DNA of 64,000 bases, from positions 117,753 through 181,752 of the forward strand of contig JADJCG010000008.1 of NCBI GenBank assembly GCA_016703335.1, in the 5' to 3' direction. Of the stretch, positions 44,781-53,714 are shown in pieces. Below the pieces are notes generated by a model that was not told where the DNA came from, made no database searches, and saw nothing but the letters and a program-made list of their open reading frames with translations. The number at the start of each line of letters is the position of its first letter. Position 1 is the stretch's first letter. A program made the translations under genes and the position numbers. This stretch comes from Caulobacteraceae bacterium. Its GTDB lineage: Bacteria; Pseudomonadota; Alphaproteobacteria; Caulobacterales; Aquidulcibacteraceae.

Positions 44781-46400
44781 ATGGCGATCAAGCTCTCATT
44801 TCTTGGCGCGGCCGGATGCGTCACCGGCGCATGCTTTTTGCTCGAATGCGGAAAAACCCGCGTGCTCATTGATTGCGGCATGTTTCAAGGTTCGAAGACG
44901 CTGAAAGCGCTCAACTACCAAACGTTTCCGTTCGACGCAGACAAGCTCGACGCCGTGCTGCTGACGCATGCGCACATCGACCATAGCGGTCTCTTGCCCA
45001 AGCTCGCGCTCGCCGGATTCAACGGAAAAATCTTCGCCACCAAGGGCACGATGGAACTCTGCCGGGTCATGTTGCCAGACGCCGGCGCCATCCAGGAGAT
45101 GGAGGTCGAGCAGCTCAACCGCCGCAGACGTCGTCGCGGCGAGGACGCGCTGACGCCCATTTTTACGCGGCACGACGCCGACGACACGATGAGTCTCTTT
45201 CAATCTGCGGCGATGAAGACCTGGCTCGACGTGGCGCCGGGGGTCAAAGCGCGATGGTGGAATGCCGGCCACATCCTGGGCGCCGCCTCGATCGAAGTGG
45301 AAGTCGAGGACGGTGATCATCCGCAGCGTATTTTGTTTTCCGGCGATATCGGTCCGGGCGGGCGCGACTTCGCCATGGATCCAGAAGGTCCCGAAAACGC
45401 CGGTCATCTGGTTGTTGAGGCGACCTATGGCGATGTTGAGCGGGGTCCGGCGCTTGCACCGGAAGCGCGCCGCAAAGCGCTCGCTGAAGTCATGCTCGCC
45501 GCTCACGCCGCCGGCGGTCCTTTGCTCATCCCCGCTTTTGCCGTCGAGCGCACGCAGGAATTGATCGTCGATCTCATTGAGTTGATGGAAGCGGGCGAGG
45601 GCCCGCGCGGACCAATCTTCCTTGATTCACCTCTAGGCATTCGCGCCAGTGATACGTTTTTGCGCCACGGTCGCTTCGACAATGGCGCTCATCCGTTTGG
45701 GCGCCTCAAGGCGTCGCCTTGGCTGCGTTACACCGAAAGCGCTGATGAAAGCCGCGCCATCGAGCGGATGCGAGGCTGGCATGTCATCATCGCATCGAGC
45801 GGTATGTGCGACGCAGGCCGCGTCCGACATCATTTGAAGCGCCTGTTATGGCGCGATGACGCCACGGTCCTTCTCACCGGCTACCAAGCGATCGGAACGT
45901 TGGGCCGGCTGCTGCAGGAGGGCCGCAAGGTGGTGCGCATCCAGGGCGATGAGATCAAGGTGCGCGCCGCCATTCGCTCGATTGGCGTCTATTCCGGCCA
46001 TGCCGACGCGGACGGCCTCGTCGCCTGGATCAAGGCGCGCGGTCCGAGCGGCTCGATCTTTCTGACCCATGGCGAACCGGAGAACCTTGAAGGGCTGCAA
46101 CGCCGTCTCGTTCGCGCCGGGTTTGCGGCAGAGCAGATCATCACAGCTGAGATCGACGCCGGCTATCGCCTCGCCAGGCTGCATGCGCCAGTCATCGAAA
46201 AGCAAACACCGCGGCTTGCGCAATCGGCGGTGTCGCGCCTTGATTGGCACAATCAGCGCTCCGATCTCCTGACGCGTCTCAATGCAGCACTCGAGCACGC
46301 GGAGGGCGATGCAGCGCGCGAAGCGCTGATCAAGAAACTCTCGGGCGCGCTCGACGCCGAGCTTGCGTCGGATCAAAGCGTTGCTCTCCCGGCCGCATAA
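44781..46400 (+). CDS. Metallo-beta-lactamase-fold beta-CASP RNase
   Basis: Starting at MAIKLSFLGAAGCVTGACF, this 539-residue protein has the zinc motif LTHAHIDHSG at about 61-70, further ligands in WNAGHILGAAS and VLFSGDIG-like (RILFSGDIG), and the beta-CASP insert plus the final His motif YSGHADADGL. It resembles CPSF/YSH1-type exonucleases of bacteria, which process RNA. Proteins of this family often sit beside cbb3 or stress genes in alphaproteobacteria, reason unknown. The sequence is intact. Confidence 0.9.
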   Translation: MAIKLSFLGAAGCVTGACFLLECGKTRVLIDCGMFQGSKTLKALNYQTFPFDADKLDAVLLTHAHIDHSGLLPKLALAGFNGKIFATKGTMELCRVMLPDAGAIQEMEVEQLNRRRRRRGEDALTPIFTRHDADDTMSLFQSAAMKTWLDVAPGVKARWWNAGHILGAASIEVEVEDGDHPQRILFSGDIGPGGRDFAMDPEGPENAGHLVVEATYGDVERGPALAPEARRKALAEVMLAAHAAGGPLLIPAFAVERTQELIVDLIELMEAGEGPRGPIFLDSPLGIRASDTFLRHGRFDNGAHPFGRLKASPWLRYTESADESRAIERMRGWHVIIASSGMCDAGRVRHHLKRLLWRDDATVLLTGYQAIGTLGRLLQEGRKVVRIQGDEIKVRAAIRSIGVYSGHADADGLVAWIKARGPSGSIFLTHGEPENLEGLQRRLVRAGFAAEQIITAEIDAGYRLARLHAPVIEKQTPRLAQSAVSRLDWHNQRSDLLTRLNAALEHAEGDAAREALIKKLSGALDAELASDQSVALPAA

Positions 46401-46427
46401 GCTCCCGCCAAAGCGCGGAGGCACGAT

Positions 46428-46982
46428 ATGCGATCGTCGGTTCTCAACTTCATCGGCGCTCTTGGCGTCAGCCTTGCACTCGCCTCATGCGTGACGTCCG
46501 GACTTTATCAGCGCGCCGACGTGCGCGCAGGGCAGGCGGGATACGCAGAAACCCGCCTCTCCGACGCGGCTTGGCGTGTCGAGTTCGTCGGCGACGATTT
46601 CACATCACGCGAAACGGTGGAGACTTATCTTCTCTATCGCAGCGCCGAACTCACGGCCGAGAATGGCTATGATTGGTTTGCTTCATCGGTGGCTGATGTC
46701 AGCGAAGAGAGCGAGATCATTGTCGAGGCGCCGCGACGCGACAGCTATCGCGCGCGCTATTGGCGCCCGCACTGGCGCCGCCGCAGCCGCTTCTTCTGGA
46801 GCGATTTAGATCCCGTCGGCCCGATCCCGCGCGAGCCGCGCGAACCCCACGTCTTCACCAATGTGCATTATTCGGCGACGGCGGATATTCGCTTTGGACG
46901 CGGCGCCATGCCCGAAGGCGCCTTCGACGCGCGCCGCACGCTGGACGAATTGGGATCAGAGATCGTGCGTCCGCAGAGCTGA
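46428..46982 (+). CDS. CC0125/CC1285-type lipoprotein
   Basis: A lipoprotein signal (GVSLALASC, Cys near residue 23) precedes a 160-residue domain with GYAETRLSDAAWRVEFVGDD, TSRETVETYLLYRSAELT and NGYDWF. This pattern is that of the CC0125/CC1285 lipoproteins of Caulobacterales and relatives, whose function is unknown. It follows the beta-CASP gene by 28 bp with a GGAGG site. An Arg-rich stretch (RPHWRRRSRFFW) in the C-terminal half is distinctive. Confidence 0.82.
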   Translation: MRSSVLNFIGALGVSLALASCVTSGLYQRADVRAGQAGYAETRLSDAAWRVEFVGDDFTSRETVETYLLYRSAELTAENGYDWFASSVADVSEESEIIVEAPRRDSYRARYWRPHWRRRSRFFWSDLDPVGPIPREPREPHVFTNVHYSATADIRFGRGAMPEGAFDARRTLDELGSEIVRPQS

Positions 46983-47169
46983 CCTTCTATCTGCTTATGG
47001 GACTTCGAAGCGCACGTCCTTCAATAAGGGCGCGGCGCAAAAAGCGGTTGGCTGTCCGGACGCTGAACCAAATCGGTCAGAAAAGCCGCTGCATCCTCCT
47101 TCGGGTTGATCGCGCGCAAGGGCGCGCGCGCGATTTCGTGGTCCTGAAGAGGTCAACAGGAGGACATCC

Positions 47170-47564
47170 ATGACCGCAACAGCGCAAACCCGCTTACCGG
47201 ACACGTTCCGCCGCATCCGGCTCGAACTGGCGCGCGAGCCGCGCCACCCCGAAGGCGATGCTCATATCGGCTATTCCATCATTGCGCCGCTCGACAGCGA
47301 AGGCCGGCTCGATGCCCTGACCTGGCGCGACTTCAAGCAAGAGTGCCGCGTGGTCCGTTTTCATGCCGCAGGCGACGAAGACGGATATCTGCGCCGCCGC
47401 CCTGGCGGGTCCTGGGCCTTCACTATGAGTTCGAAGACGGCGGCGAAGACGATGATCCGGCCTATCGGCTTGGTGATCACCGCTTCGTCCATGGCGAGTA
47501 CGTGACCATCGACGAAGACGACGCCGCGCACACTTATCGCGTCGCCAAAGTCGACCGGCTCTGA
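47170..47564 (+). CDS. Conserved protein of unknown function, one frame break
   Basis: MTATAQTRLPDTFRRIRLEL starts a soluble protein with ELAREPRHPEGDAHIGY and, after a missing G near 47415 (TCCTGGGCC), the matching rest LHYEFEDGGEDDDPAY and GDHRFVHGEYVTIDEDD. Repaired length is about 131 residues. The family occurs near low-oxygen genes in other alphaproteobacteria as far as I recall, without known function. A weak FixK-like site (TTGATCGCGCGCAA, 47106-47119) lies 51 bp upstream. The stop overlaps the next start by one base. Confidence 0.7.
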
Positions 47565-48025
47565 TGCAGGCGCTGGCGCCGCTCGCCGCAAATCTCGCCG
47601 TGGCGAGTGCGATGGTGGCGCTGACGGTGCTCACGCACTTTTGGGGCCTGGTCGGTCTGACGCGCATTGTAAGCGGCGGTCACAAGCGACTGAAGGCGCA
47701 TGAAAGCGCTGGGCGCGCCGCACTTGTGATGTTGCTTGGCGTCTTCGGAGTTTTCGCGCTGCACACGGTCGAGATCTGGTTCTATGCCGCGCTCTATCGC
47801 GGCTTGGGCGAGACCGCGACGTTCGAGCAGGCGCTCTATTTTTCGACCACGACCTTCGCGTCTCTAGGTTACGGCGACATCGTCTTAAGTCCCAACTGGC
47901 GTTTGCTGAGCGCCATCGAGGGCGCAAACGGCGTCATCCTGTTTGCTTGGTCGACCGCGTTCCTGCTCACCGTCACCCGCAAGCTCAATCTGATTGAACG
48001 CGATTGGCTCGAGCGGGGCCGCTGA
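47564..48025 (+). CDS. Two-helix ion channel (K+ channel type)
   Basis: The 153-residue protein has helices at about 10-32 and 55-80, then the pore-helix and filter TTTFASLGYGDIVLS, and a final helix (NGVILFAWSTAFLLTV). The GYGD filter is that of potassium-selective channels of the Ion_trans_2 group. There is no RCK or cyclic-nucleotide domain. It is translationally coupled to the upstream gene through TGATG. Confidence 0.83.
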   Translation: MQALAPLAANLAVASAMVALTVLTHFWGLVGLTRIVSGGHKRLKAHESAGRAALVMLLGVFGVFALHTVEIWFYAALYRGLGETATFEQALYFSTTTFASLGYGDIVLSPNWRLLSAIEGANGVILFAWSTAFLLTVTRKLNLIERDWLERGR

Positions 48026-48040
48026 AAGAGCGTTGCTCAC

Positions 48041-48054
48041 TTGCGCTTGATCAA
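48041..48054 (+). promoter_or_regulatory. FNR/FixK-like box before the SDR gene
   Basis: TTGCGCTTGATCAA has a perfect right half and two mismatches in the left. It is 57 bp before the SDR start. Confidence 0.5.
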
Positions 48055-48111
48055 GGCCGCGAAGCTTCCGGTGCGGCAAGAGAGATTGGTTCGCAATTTC
48101 AGGAGCACGCC

Positions 48112-48879
48112 ATGAACCGCGTCAAGGATAAGGTCGCTTTGGTGACAGGCGCGGCTTTGGGCCTCGGCCGCGCCGCCGCGCTGATGCTCGCCGCCGAGGG
48201 CGCGCGCGTGGCTGTGACAGATATGAATGAGGTCGAAGGCGCAGCCGTGGTCGACGCCATTATGAATGCGGGCGGTGAAGCCATTTTTTTCAAGCATGAC
48301 GTCGCCAGCGCCGAGGATTGGTCGCGCGTTGTCGCCAGCACCGTGCGCCGGTTTGGCGGCCTCGACATTCTCGTCAACAATGCCGGCGTCGCGCTCTCTG
48401 CAAACATTGAGGCGACGACGCTGGAACAATGGCGCTGGCTGATGTCGATCAATCTCGACGGCGTCTTTATTGGCATCCGCGAGGCGGTCGCCGTGGTGAA
48501 GGCTCGCGGCGGATCGGTGATCAATCTCTCCTCGATCGAGGGCTTGATAGGCGATCCCAATCTTGCCGCCTATAACGCCAGCAAAGGCGGCGTGCGCATT
48601 CTCACCAAATCGGCGGCGCTGCATTGCGCCAAGGCCGGCTACAAGATCCGTGTGAACTCAATTCACCCCGGCTACATCTGGACGCCGATGGTCGAGAATT
48701 TTCTGAAGGCGCAGGCAGATCCGGCCGCGGCCAAAGCCGCAACCGAAGCGCTGCATCCGCTGGGCCATTTAGGCGAGCCCGACGACATCGCGTTTGGCGT
48801 CCTCTATCTGGCGTCCGACGAGAGCAAGTTTATCACCGGCGCCGAGCTGGTGATCGACGGAGGCTACACGGCCCAATGA
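48112..48879 (+). CDS. Short-chain dehydrogenase/reductase
   Basis: The 255-residue protein has the cofactor loop TGAALGLG, NNAG motif (LVNNAGVAL), catalytic Ser in LSSIEG, and YNASKGG for Tyr/Lys, so all active-site residues are present. The acidic residue after strand two (VTDMNE) points to NAD(H). The end (ITGAELVIDGGYTAQ) is standard. It is similar in style to 3-hydroxyacyl or cyclic-alcohol dehydrogenases. A GGAGC precedes the start. Substrate unknown. Confidence 0.9.
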   Translation: MNRVKDKVALVTGAALGLGRAAALMLAAEGARVAVTDMNEVEGAAVVDAIMNAGGEAIFFKHDVASAEDWSRVVASTVRRFGGLDILVNNAGVALSANIEATTLEQWRWLMSINLDGVFIGIREAVAVVKARGGSVINLSSIEGLIGDPNLAAYNASKGGVRILTKSAALHCAKAGYKIRVNSIHPGYIWTPMVENFLKAQADPAAAKAATEALHPLGHLGEPDDIAFGVLYLASDESKFITGAELVIDGGYTAQ

Positions 48880-49171
48880 CCGAGTACGAGCGGCTCGAGC
48901 AATTGCGCGCCCGCGCAGCGGCGCGTCGCGCCGAGCCGAGCAGGACGGACTATCAATCCCCGATCGCGCCGCCGACACCGTGGCGACGGTGGTGGGATCG
49001 TGGCGTTTCATCCTCATTCAATCGGGACTACTGCGGCGATCGCCTGGGATGGCAGCGGTGCCAGCGGGGCCGCGGCGCGGTACTTTGCGCGAACCTGGCC
49101 GCCGACGAGGCCGGATCTTGCAAAATCGCGCCGACTCAATGTGGAGACGCGCTACGCGGCGGCCGCGGGCG
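48876..49171 (+). other. Disturbed region, possible decayed DUF1003-like gene
   Basis: An ATG overlapping the SDR stop (ATGA) opens a frame MTEYERLEQLRARAAARRAE that then becomes low-complexity. In another frame at 48962-49025, DRAADTVATVVGSWRFILIQ resembles the start of DUF1003 membrane proteins, but the rest of that domain is not found in any frame. Beyond about 49140 the sequence is extremely GC-rich with a run of seven G. The gene, if real, is broken; sequencing errors here are also likely. Confidence 0.35.
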
Positions 49172-49960
49172 TCACGGTGGCGGAGGCGGCGCGTGTGACG
49201 GCGGCGGCCGCTTGGTGGGGAGTCGCGGTGGGAGGGCGCGCGGGCCCGTGTGGGGGGGCCGCGCATCCCGCGGGTGCGTTACGCAGCGGCCCCAGAGGCG
49301 CATGAGCGCCGAGGGATTGCGCATGACGACATGGCGCGAACTCGGCAGGCCGATCGCGCGCTGGCGCTCGAACTCGGAAAAGGCGCGCGAGACGGTCTCG
49401 ATTGTGAGGCCGAGATAATCGGCGATGTCGGCGCGGGACATCGGCAGATCGAGTTCGCATTTGGACACACAGCGATTGGCCAGTTGCAGCAGGAAAGCGG
49501 CGACCCGTTCGCCGGCGCCCTTGCGGCCGAGCACCAAAGCGTGGGCGCGGGCATCGCTCAATTGAGCCGAGGTAAGCGCGAGTAGAGCACGGGCGGCGCC
49601 CATGTCTTGATTGACCGCATTCTCCAAGCATGAGCGGCGCACCATGATGATTTCGCAGCCCGTGACGGCTTCGGCCGAGAGCGTGTGCTGCCCACCGGTC
49701 TCGATGCCGAAAATGTCGCCCGGTAAATGGAAGCCCAAGATTTGACGGCGGCCGTCTTCGGTAAAGCGCATAGTGCGCACCGCGCCCGAAACGACCCGGT
49801 AGACATAATCGGACGGCTCGTCCTCGCCAAAGATTTCCGCATTGCGATCGAAATGCATGCGTACACCGCGGAGCGTCAGGTTGGCGCCGAACTGAATGAC
49901 GTCGCCTGACCCGATGACGGCGATGTTGGCTTGTGCGGCTTGGCTCGATTGCGTTTGCAT
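49172..49960 (-). CDS. fixK: FixK, Crp/Fnr-family regulator of microaerobic genes
   Basis: The 262-residue protein has a beta-roll sensor-like domain and a helix-turn-helix MSRADIADYLGLTIETVSRAF with the E-x-x-S-R recognition residues of FNR/FixK, matching the TTGAT boxes around it. It lacks the N-terminal cysteine cluster of FNR, so oxygen control should come through FixLJ. Cys residues before the HTH (NRCVSKCE) are near where FixK2 has its redox-sensitive Cys. The last 35 residues are Pro/Arg-rich run-on and the true end may be nearer 49250. A FixK-type box lies only 12 bp before its start. Confidence 0.9.
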   Translation of the reverse strand: MQTQSSQAAQANIAVIGSGDVIQFGANLTLRGVRMHFDRNAEIFGEDEPSDYVYRVVSGAVRTMRFTEDGRRQILGFHLPGDIFGIETGGQHTLSAEAVTGCEIIMVRRSCLENAVNQDMGAARALLALTSAQLSDARAHALVLGRKGAGERVAAFLLQLANRCVSKCELDLPMSRADIADYLGLTIETVSRAFSEFERQRAIGLPSSRHVVMRNPSALMRLWGRCVTHPRDARPPHTGPRALPPRLPTKRPPPSHAPPPPP

Positions 49961-49971
49961 GACCGGCTCCC

Positions 49972-49985
49972 TTGACGTTGATCAA
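49972..49985 (-). promoter_or_regulatory. FNR/FixK-like box abutting the fixK start
   Basis: TTGACGTTGATCAA, one mismatch, ends 12 bases from the fixK ATG. The position suits repression better than activation, so negative autoregulation is likely. Confidence 0.65.
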
Positions 49986-50319
49986 GGGGTATGCCGAAGC
50001 AATTGGGCGCGAAATTCAGGGTCAACGCTTAAGGATAAACCCGTAGGCCGAACGGATTGGGCCCGTCAGAGCGGCGATCACCACCCCATCGCGGCGTGCA
50101 TGGATTATTCGCCTTTCACCTCCTCTCTTGCCCGCGTCGGCGACCCGGCGTGATGATTTGGCTCAATTGGCCTTCTCCGAGCCGGCGCGATACGCTGGCC
50201 CAAGCAAACGCGATGCGAGGTGGCTTGAGCGAAGGCAGCAAAGAGCTCGGCCAGCGGGAAGACCCCGCGCCAACCCAAGACGGGGGTTGCGCGGTTCTTT
50301 GCCGGCGCCGGCAAGCGCT

Positions 50320-51742
50320 ATGCGCTGGCGGGCGGCGCCCACTTTGGGCGCCTTTGCGCTTGCCTTTTTGTTGCGCGCGATCTGGCCAGATACGCCGTCC
50401 TTCATGGTGTTTTCAGCCGTGGTGGTTGGCGCCAGTCTGCTCGCGGGGCCGGGCCCCGGCCTCCTCTCGACAGCGCTCGGGTTGATCGGCGGCCTTCTGC
50501 TTCAAGGCGGCGCGGACCCGCTCGGGGGAGCGGCGCCCTACGCATTCTGCGCCATCGGCCTCATCGCCGCGGCTGTGGGATCGGCGGTGCAAAAGCAGCG
50601 CCGGCGCGGCGAACAGGCCGCAACTGCGCTGCGCGAGCGCGAAGCGCATCTTCGATCGATCTTCGACACAGCGCCCGAGGCGATGATCGTCATCAACCCA
50701 GAAGGCATCGTGCAATCTTACGGTGCGTCGTCCGAGCGCATGTTCATGTGGCGCCCGACCGAGGTGATCGGACGCAATATCAGCATGCTGATGCCTGAGG
50801 CCGTTTCGCGCCCACCATGACGGCTATCTACAGCGTTATCTCACCACTGGCGAAAAGCGCATCATCGGCGTCGGGCGCATTGTGGTGGGGCAGCGCAAGG
50901 ACGGCACGACCTTTCCGATGGAGCTCGCCGTCGGCGAAGTGCATTCCGATCACGGGCGCTTCTTCACCGGCTTTGTCCGTGATCTGACCGACCACCAGGA
51001 GAGCGAAGCCCGGCTTAAACAATTGCAGGCCGAAGTCGTGCACATTTCACGTCTGAGCGCGATGGGGGAGATGGCCTCGGCCTTGGCGCATGAACTCAAT
51101 CAACCCTTGAGCGCGATCGCCAATTATTTGAATGGCGCCCGCCGCGTCATGGAGCGGGAAACCGGCCGCGACCCGCGCGTCGTCGAGGCGCTGGAGAAGG
51201 CCTCCCAGCAGGCGTTGCGCGCCGGCGACATCATCCGGCGCCTGCGCGACTTCCTGGTGCGCGGCGAGGGCGAACGCAGCGTCGAGAGTTTGGCCAAACT
51301 AGTGCACGAAGCCTGCGGCCTTGCATTGGTCGGGGCCAAGGAAGGTGGGGTCGATGTGCGTTACGAGATTGATCCCCATCTCGACCGCGTCGTGGTTGAC
51401 CGCATTCAGATTCAGCAAGTGCTGGTCAATCTGGTGCGCAATGCGCTTGAGGCGATGCACGATCAGCCGCGCCGCACGCTGACAGTGTCGACATACGTCG
51501 GTGACGACATGGCGGAGGTGAGCGTCGCCGACACCGGCACAGGTCTCGACGCGCTTGCGGCCGAGCGGCTATTTCAGCCCTTCGTTACGACCAAGCCACA
51601 GGGCATGGGGGTAGGGCTTTCGATCTCTCGCACGATTATTGAAGCGCATGGCGGCCGGATCTGGACCGAACCCAATCCGGGGAGCGGGGCGATCTTTCGC
51701 TTCAGCGTGCGGTTAGCGCCGGATGAGGAGAGTGTGTCGTGA
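50320..51742 (+). CDS. fixL: FixL oxygen-sensing histidine kinase, one frame break
   Basis: From MRWRAAPTLGAFALAFLLRA, four helices of DUF4118 type anchor the protein, then a haem-PAS domain. At about 50810 an extra base breaks the frame; removing it gives MPEA then FRAHHDGYLQRYLTTGEKR and IIGVGRIVVGQRKDG. The His in HHDGY sits where FixL binds haem, and the Arg in GVGR where FixL contacts O2. HisKA (ALAHELNQPLSAIANYL) and HATPase (NLVRNALEAM, GMGVGLSISRTII) follow. Low O2 should activate the kinase towards FixJ, whose gene overlaps the 3' end by four bases. Confidence 0.92.
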
Positions 51743-52353
51743 ACGCGAATGAACGCGTCGTGCATGTGGTCGACGACGATGCGGCGATCCGTGATTCGCT
51801 GAGTTTCCTGTTGGCTTCGGCCGACTTCGAAGCGCGGGTTTATGAGAGCGCCTTGGCCTTTCTAGACCAAGTTGGCGATCTCGCGCCCGGCTGCATTGTG
51901 ACCGATGTGCGTATGCCCGGCATGAGCGGGCTAGAGCTTGTGGTGAAGCTAAAGGAAATCGGCGTCACCCATCCCGTGATCGTGCTCACCGGCCATGCCG
52001 ATGTCGCGCTCGCGGTCGAAGCAATGAAAGCGGGCGTCGTTGATTTCATTGAAAAGCCCTTCGACGACGAGACTTTGCTCGCGGCGATAAAGACCGCCCT
52101 GGTGCGGGGCCAAGACGACGCCAGTCGCCAAGCCGAACGGGCCGAGGTCGAAGAGCGGATCGGGCATCTGTCGGCGCGCGAACGCGAGGTGTTTGAGGCG
52201 ATTGTCACCGGCGAATCCAACAAGAGCGCCGCGCTGAAGCTCGGCATCAGCCCGCGCACGGTGGAAATCTACCGCGCCAATGTGATGGAGAAGATGGGCG
52301 CCAAGGCGCTCTCGGATCTGGTCCGGATGGCGCTGCAGCGGGAGCGAAGCTGA
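51739..52353 (+). CDS. fixJ: FixJ response regulator
   Basis: The 204-residue protein has a receiver (VVDDDAAIRDS, phospho-acceptor in CIVTDVRMPGMSGLE, Lys in FIEKPFDD) and a LuxR/FixJ-type HTH (LSAREREVFEAIVTGESNK, ISPRTVEIYRANVMEKM). It should activate fixK when phosphorylated by FixL. The start overlaps fixL (GTGTCGTGA context), so both are coupled. Confidence 0.95.
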   Translation: MNANERVVHVVDDDAAIRDSLSFLLASADFEARVYESALAFLDQVGDLAPGCIVTDVRMPGMSGLELVVKLKEIGVTHPVIVLTGHADVALAVEAMKAGVVDFIEKPFDDETLLAAIKTALVRGQDDASRQAERAEVEERIGHLSAREREVFEAIVTGESNKSAALKLGISPRTVEIYRANVMEKMGAKALSDLVRMALQRERS

Positions 52354-52366
52354 GGCTGCCCCCGGT

Positions 52367-52380
52367 TTGAGCCTGATCAA
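52367..52380 (+). promoter_or_regulatory. FNR/FixK-like box before the stand-alone receiver
   Basis: TTGAGCCTGATCAA, one mismatch, lies 13 bp after the fixJ stop and before the receiver gene. FixK could thus drive a feedback receiver. Confidence 0.6.
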
Positions 52381-52396
52381 GGCTGGGCGCTCGCAC

Positions 52397-52828
52397 TTGG
52401 GATTAATTGGGCCTTCGTTTCGAAAAGGGCGCGCACTGTTTCAAGCACCCACCACCTCGCCGGCGCCGGCTTTGGTCCTGGTCGACGATGATCCGGCGCT
52501 GTTGCATGCATTGAGCTTCGCGTTCGGGACGCAGGGGTATGACGTGCGCCCCTTTGGCGACGCCGAGGCGTTGCTGGCGTCGCCGCAAGCGACCGAAGGG
52601 CCGATCTGCATTGTGCTCGACTATAAGCTGCCCGGGCGTACAGGACTTGCGCTCTTGGCGGAACTGCGCGCGCGCAACGTGACCGCCCCAGCGATCCTCA
52701 TTACCAGCAATCCAAATGCTTGGCTCCGCGCCGCGGCCGCTGCGGCCGGCGTCGAGATTGTCGAAAAGCCGCTGCTTGGGCACACGCTCGAAATCAAGGT
52801 GCTCGAAGTGCTCGCGGGCGGACGCTGA
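52397..52828 (+). CDS. Single-domain receiver protein near FixLJ
   Basis: The receiver has ALVLVDDDPALLHAL, phospho-acceptor Asp in ICIVLDYKLPGRTG and Lys in EIVEKPLLG, about 120 residues, with no output domain. The start is unclear: TTG at 52397 or further in. It could drain phosphate from FixL, like FixT-type feedback inhibitors in role though not in fold. It sits under a FixK-like box. Confidence 0.75.
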   Translation: MGLIGPSFRKGRALFQAPTTSPAPALVLVDDDPALLHALSFAFGTQGYDVRPFGDAEALLASPQATEGPICIVLDYKLPGRTGLALLAELRARNVTAPAILITSNPNAWLRAAAAAAGVEIVEKPLLGHTLEIKVLEVLAGGR

Positions 52829-52911
52829 TTGGAGCGAGCCGCCCGTGTGTTTTAGAGCGAGAAGTGGGAGCGCGTCAGTTTCGGCTCATCCGCGGCGGCG
52901 TGCGCATCGCG

Positions 52912-53493
52912 TCAGCGCCCTTGCCGGCCAAGGTCGCGCACCCGCGCCAGACGCGCTTTCTGCGCTTGGGCGTTTTGAGCTTCGACCGCGCCGAACAAAG
53001 TGGCGCGTACCGGTCGGAATCCGGCGAAGCCCAACACGCCCTCCATGATATTTCTCACGCCATGGGCATGAAAGACGAGCCGGTAGATGAAGGCCGGCAT
53101 GCCCATGGTGACAATGAGGCGCGCGGACTTGTTCTTCAGTCTTTGCTGGATGCCGCGCCCGCTCGTGTCGGCGAAGAAGCTGCCGCAGGCGACCTGTTCG
53201 AGAAACGCGCGCAACAATGCAGGCGCGCCGCCGAGCCAGAGCGGAAACACCATGACGATGTGATCGGCCCACTCGATATCGCGCTGCGCGCTCAAGATGA
53301 CGGGCGCCGTCGGAGGCTTTGCGAAATCAACGGCCGTGCGCAAAAATCCAATGTCGGTTTCCGCGAGCGTAATCGAGCGTGTCTCGTCGCCGGCCGCGAC
53401 CGCGCCAGCGGCGTAGGCGTCGGCCAAAGCATGGCAAAAGCGTTGGCGGTCCGGGTCCGGATGACCATCGATGATCAGTGTCTTCCTGCGCAT
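52912..53493 (-). CDS. Flavodoxin-fold NAD(P)H:quinone oxidoreductase
   Basis: From MRRKTLIIDGHPDPDRQRF (193 residues) the protein has the KefF/MdaB/NQO1-type FMN-binding start (IIDGHPD), WADHIVMVFPLWLGGAPALL and a later MGMPAFIYRLVF. It would reduce quinones by two electrons in the cytoplasm. A FixK-like box lies 49 bp upstream. It is divergent from ompW. Confidence 0.85.
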   Translation of the reverse strand: MRRKTLIIDGHPDPDRQRFCHALADAYAAGAVAAGDETRSITLAETDIGFLRTAVDFAKPPTAPVILSAQRDIEWADHIVMVFPLWLGGAPALLRAFLEQVACGSFFADTSGRGIQQRLKNKSARLIVTMGMPAFIYRLVFHAHGVRNIMEGVLGFAGFRPVRATLFGAVEAQNAQAQKARLARVRDLGRQGR

Positions 53494-53541
53494 GGGCTTG
53501 AACCTCGAGCGGTCTCTTGGCCAAGTTCGGAGAACCTCGCC

Positions 53542-53555
53542 TTGCGTGCGATCAA
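53542..53555 (-). promoter_or_regulatory. FNR/FixK-like box before the quinone oxidoreductase gene
   Basis: TTGCGTGCGATCAA has a perfect right half and a left half TTGCG identical to that at 48041. It is 49 bp before the start. Confidence 0.45.
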
Positions 53556-53635
53556 GTCGCACTGGCGCAGGCGCCGGCGCCAACTTTCCGCCACGGAGGC
53601 CGCGACGGTTTGTCCAAGTCCCATCGCGCACGCGC

Positions 53636-53649
53636 TTGACGGCGATCAA
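53636..53649 (+). promoter_or_regulatory. FNR/FixK box before ompW
   Basis: TTGACGGCGATCAA, one mismatch, ends 65 bp before the ompW start. In other bacteria ompW is a known FNR target. Confidence 0.65.
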
Positions 53650-53714
53650 ACGCTGAAGCGTAAGCGCGCCGTACCCTTGCCCAGGTGCAAAATGCAAAAA
53701 GGGGCTAGAATTAG

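Noticed and set aside
49172..49960. Calling the regulator FNR instead of FixK
   Set aside because: The N-terminal cysteine cluster needed for an FNR iron-sulfur centre is missing, and fixLJ is adjacent.
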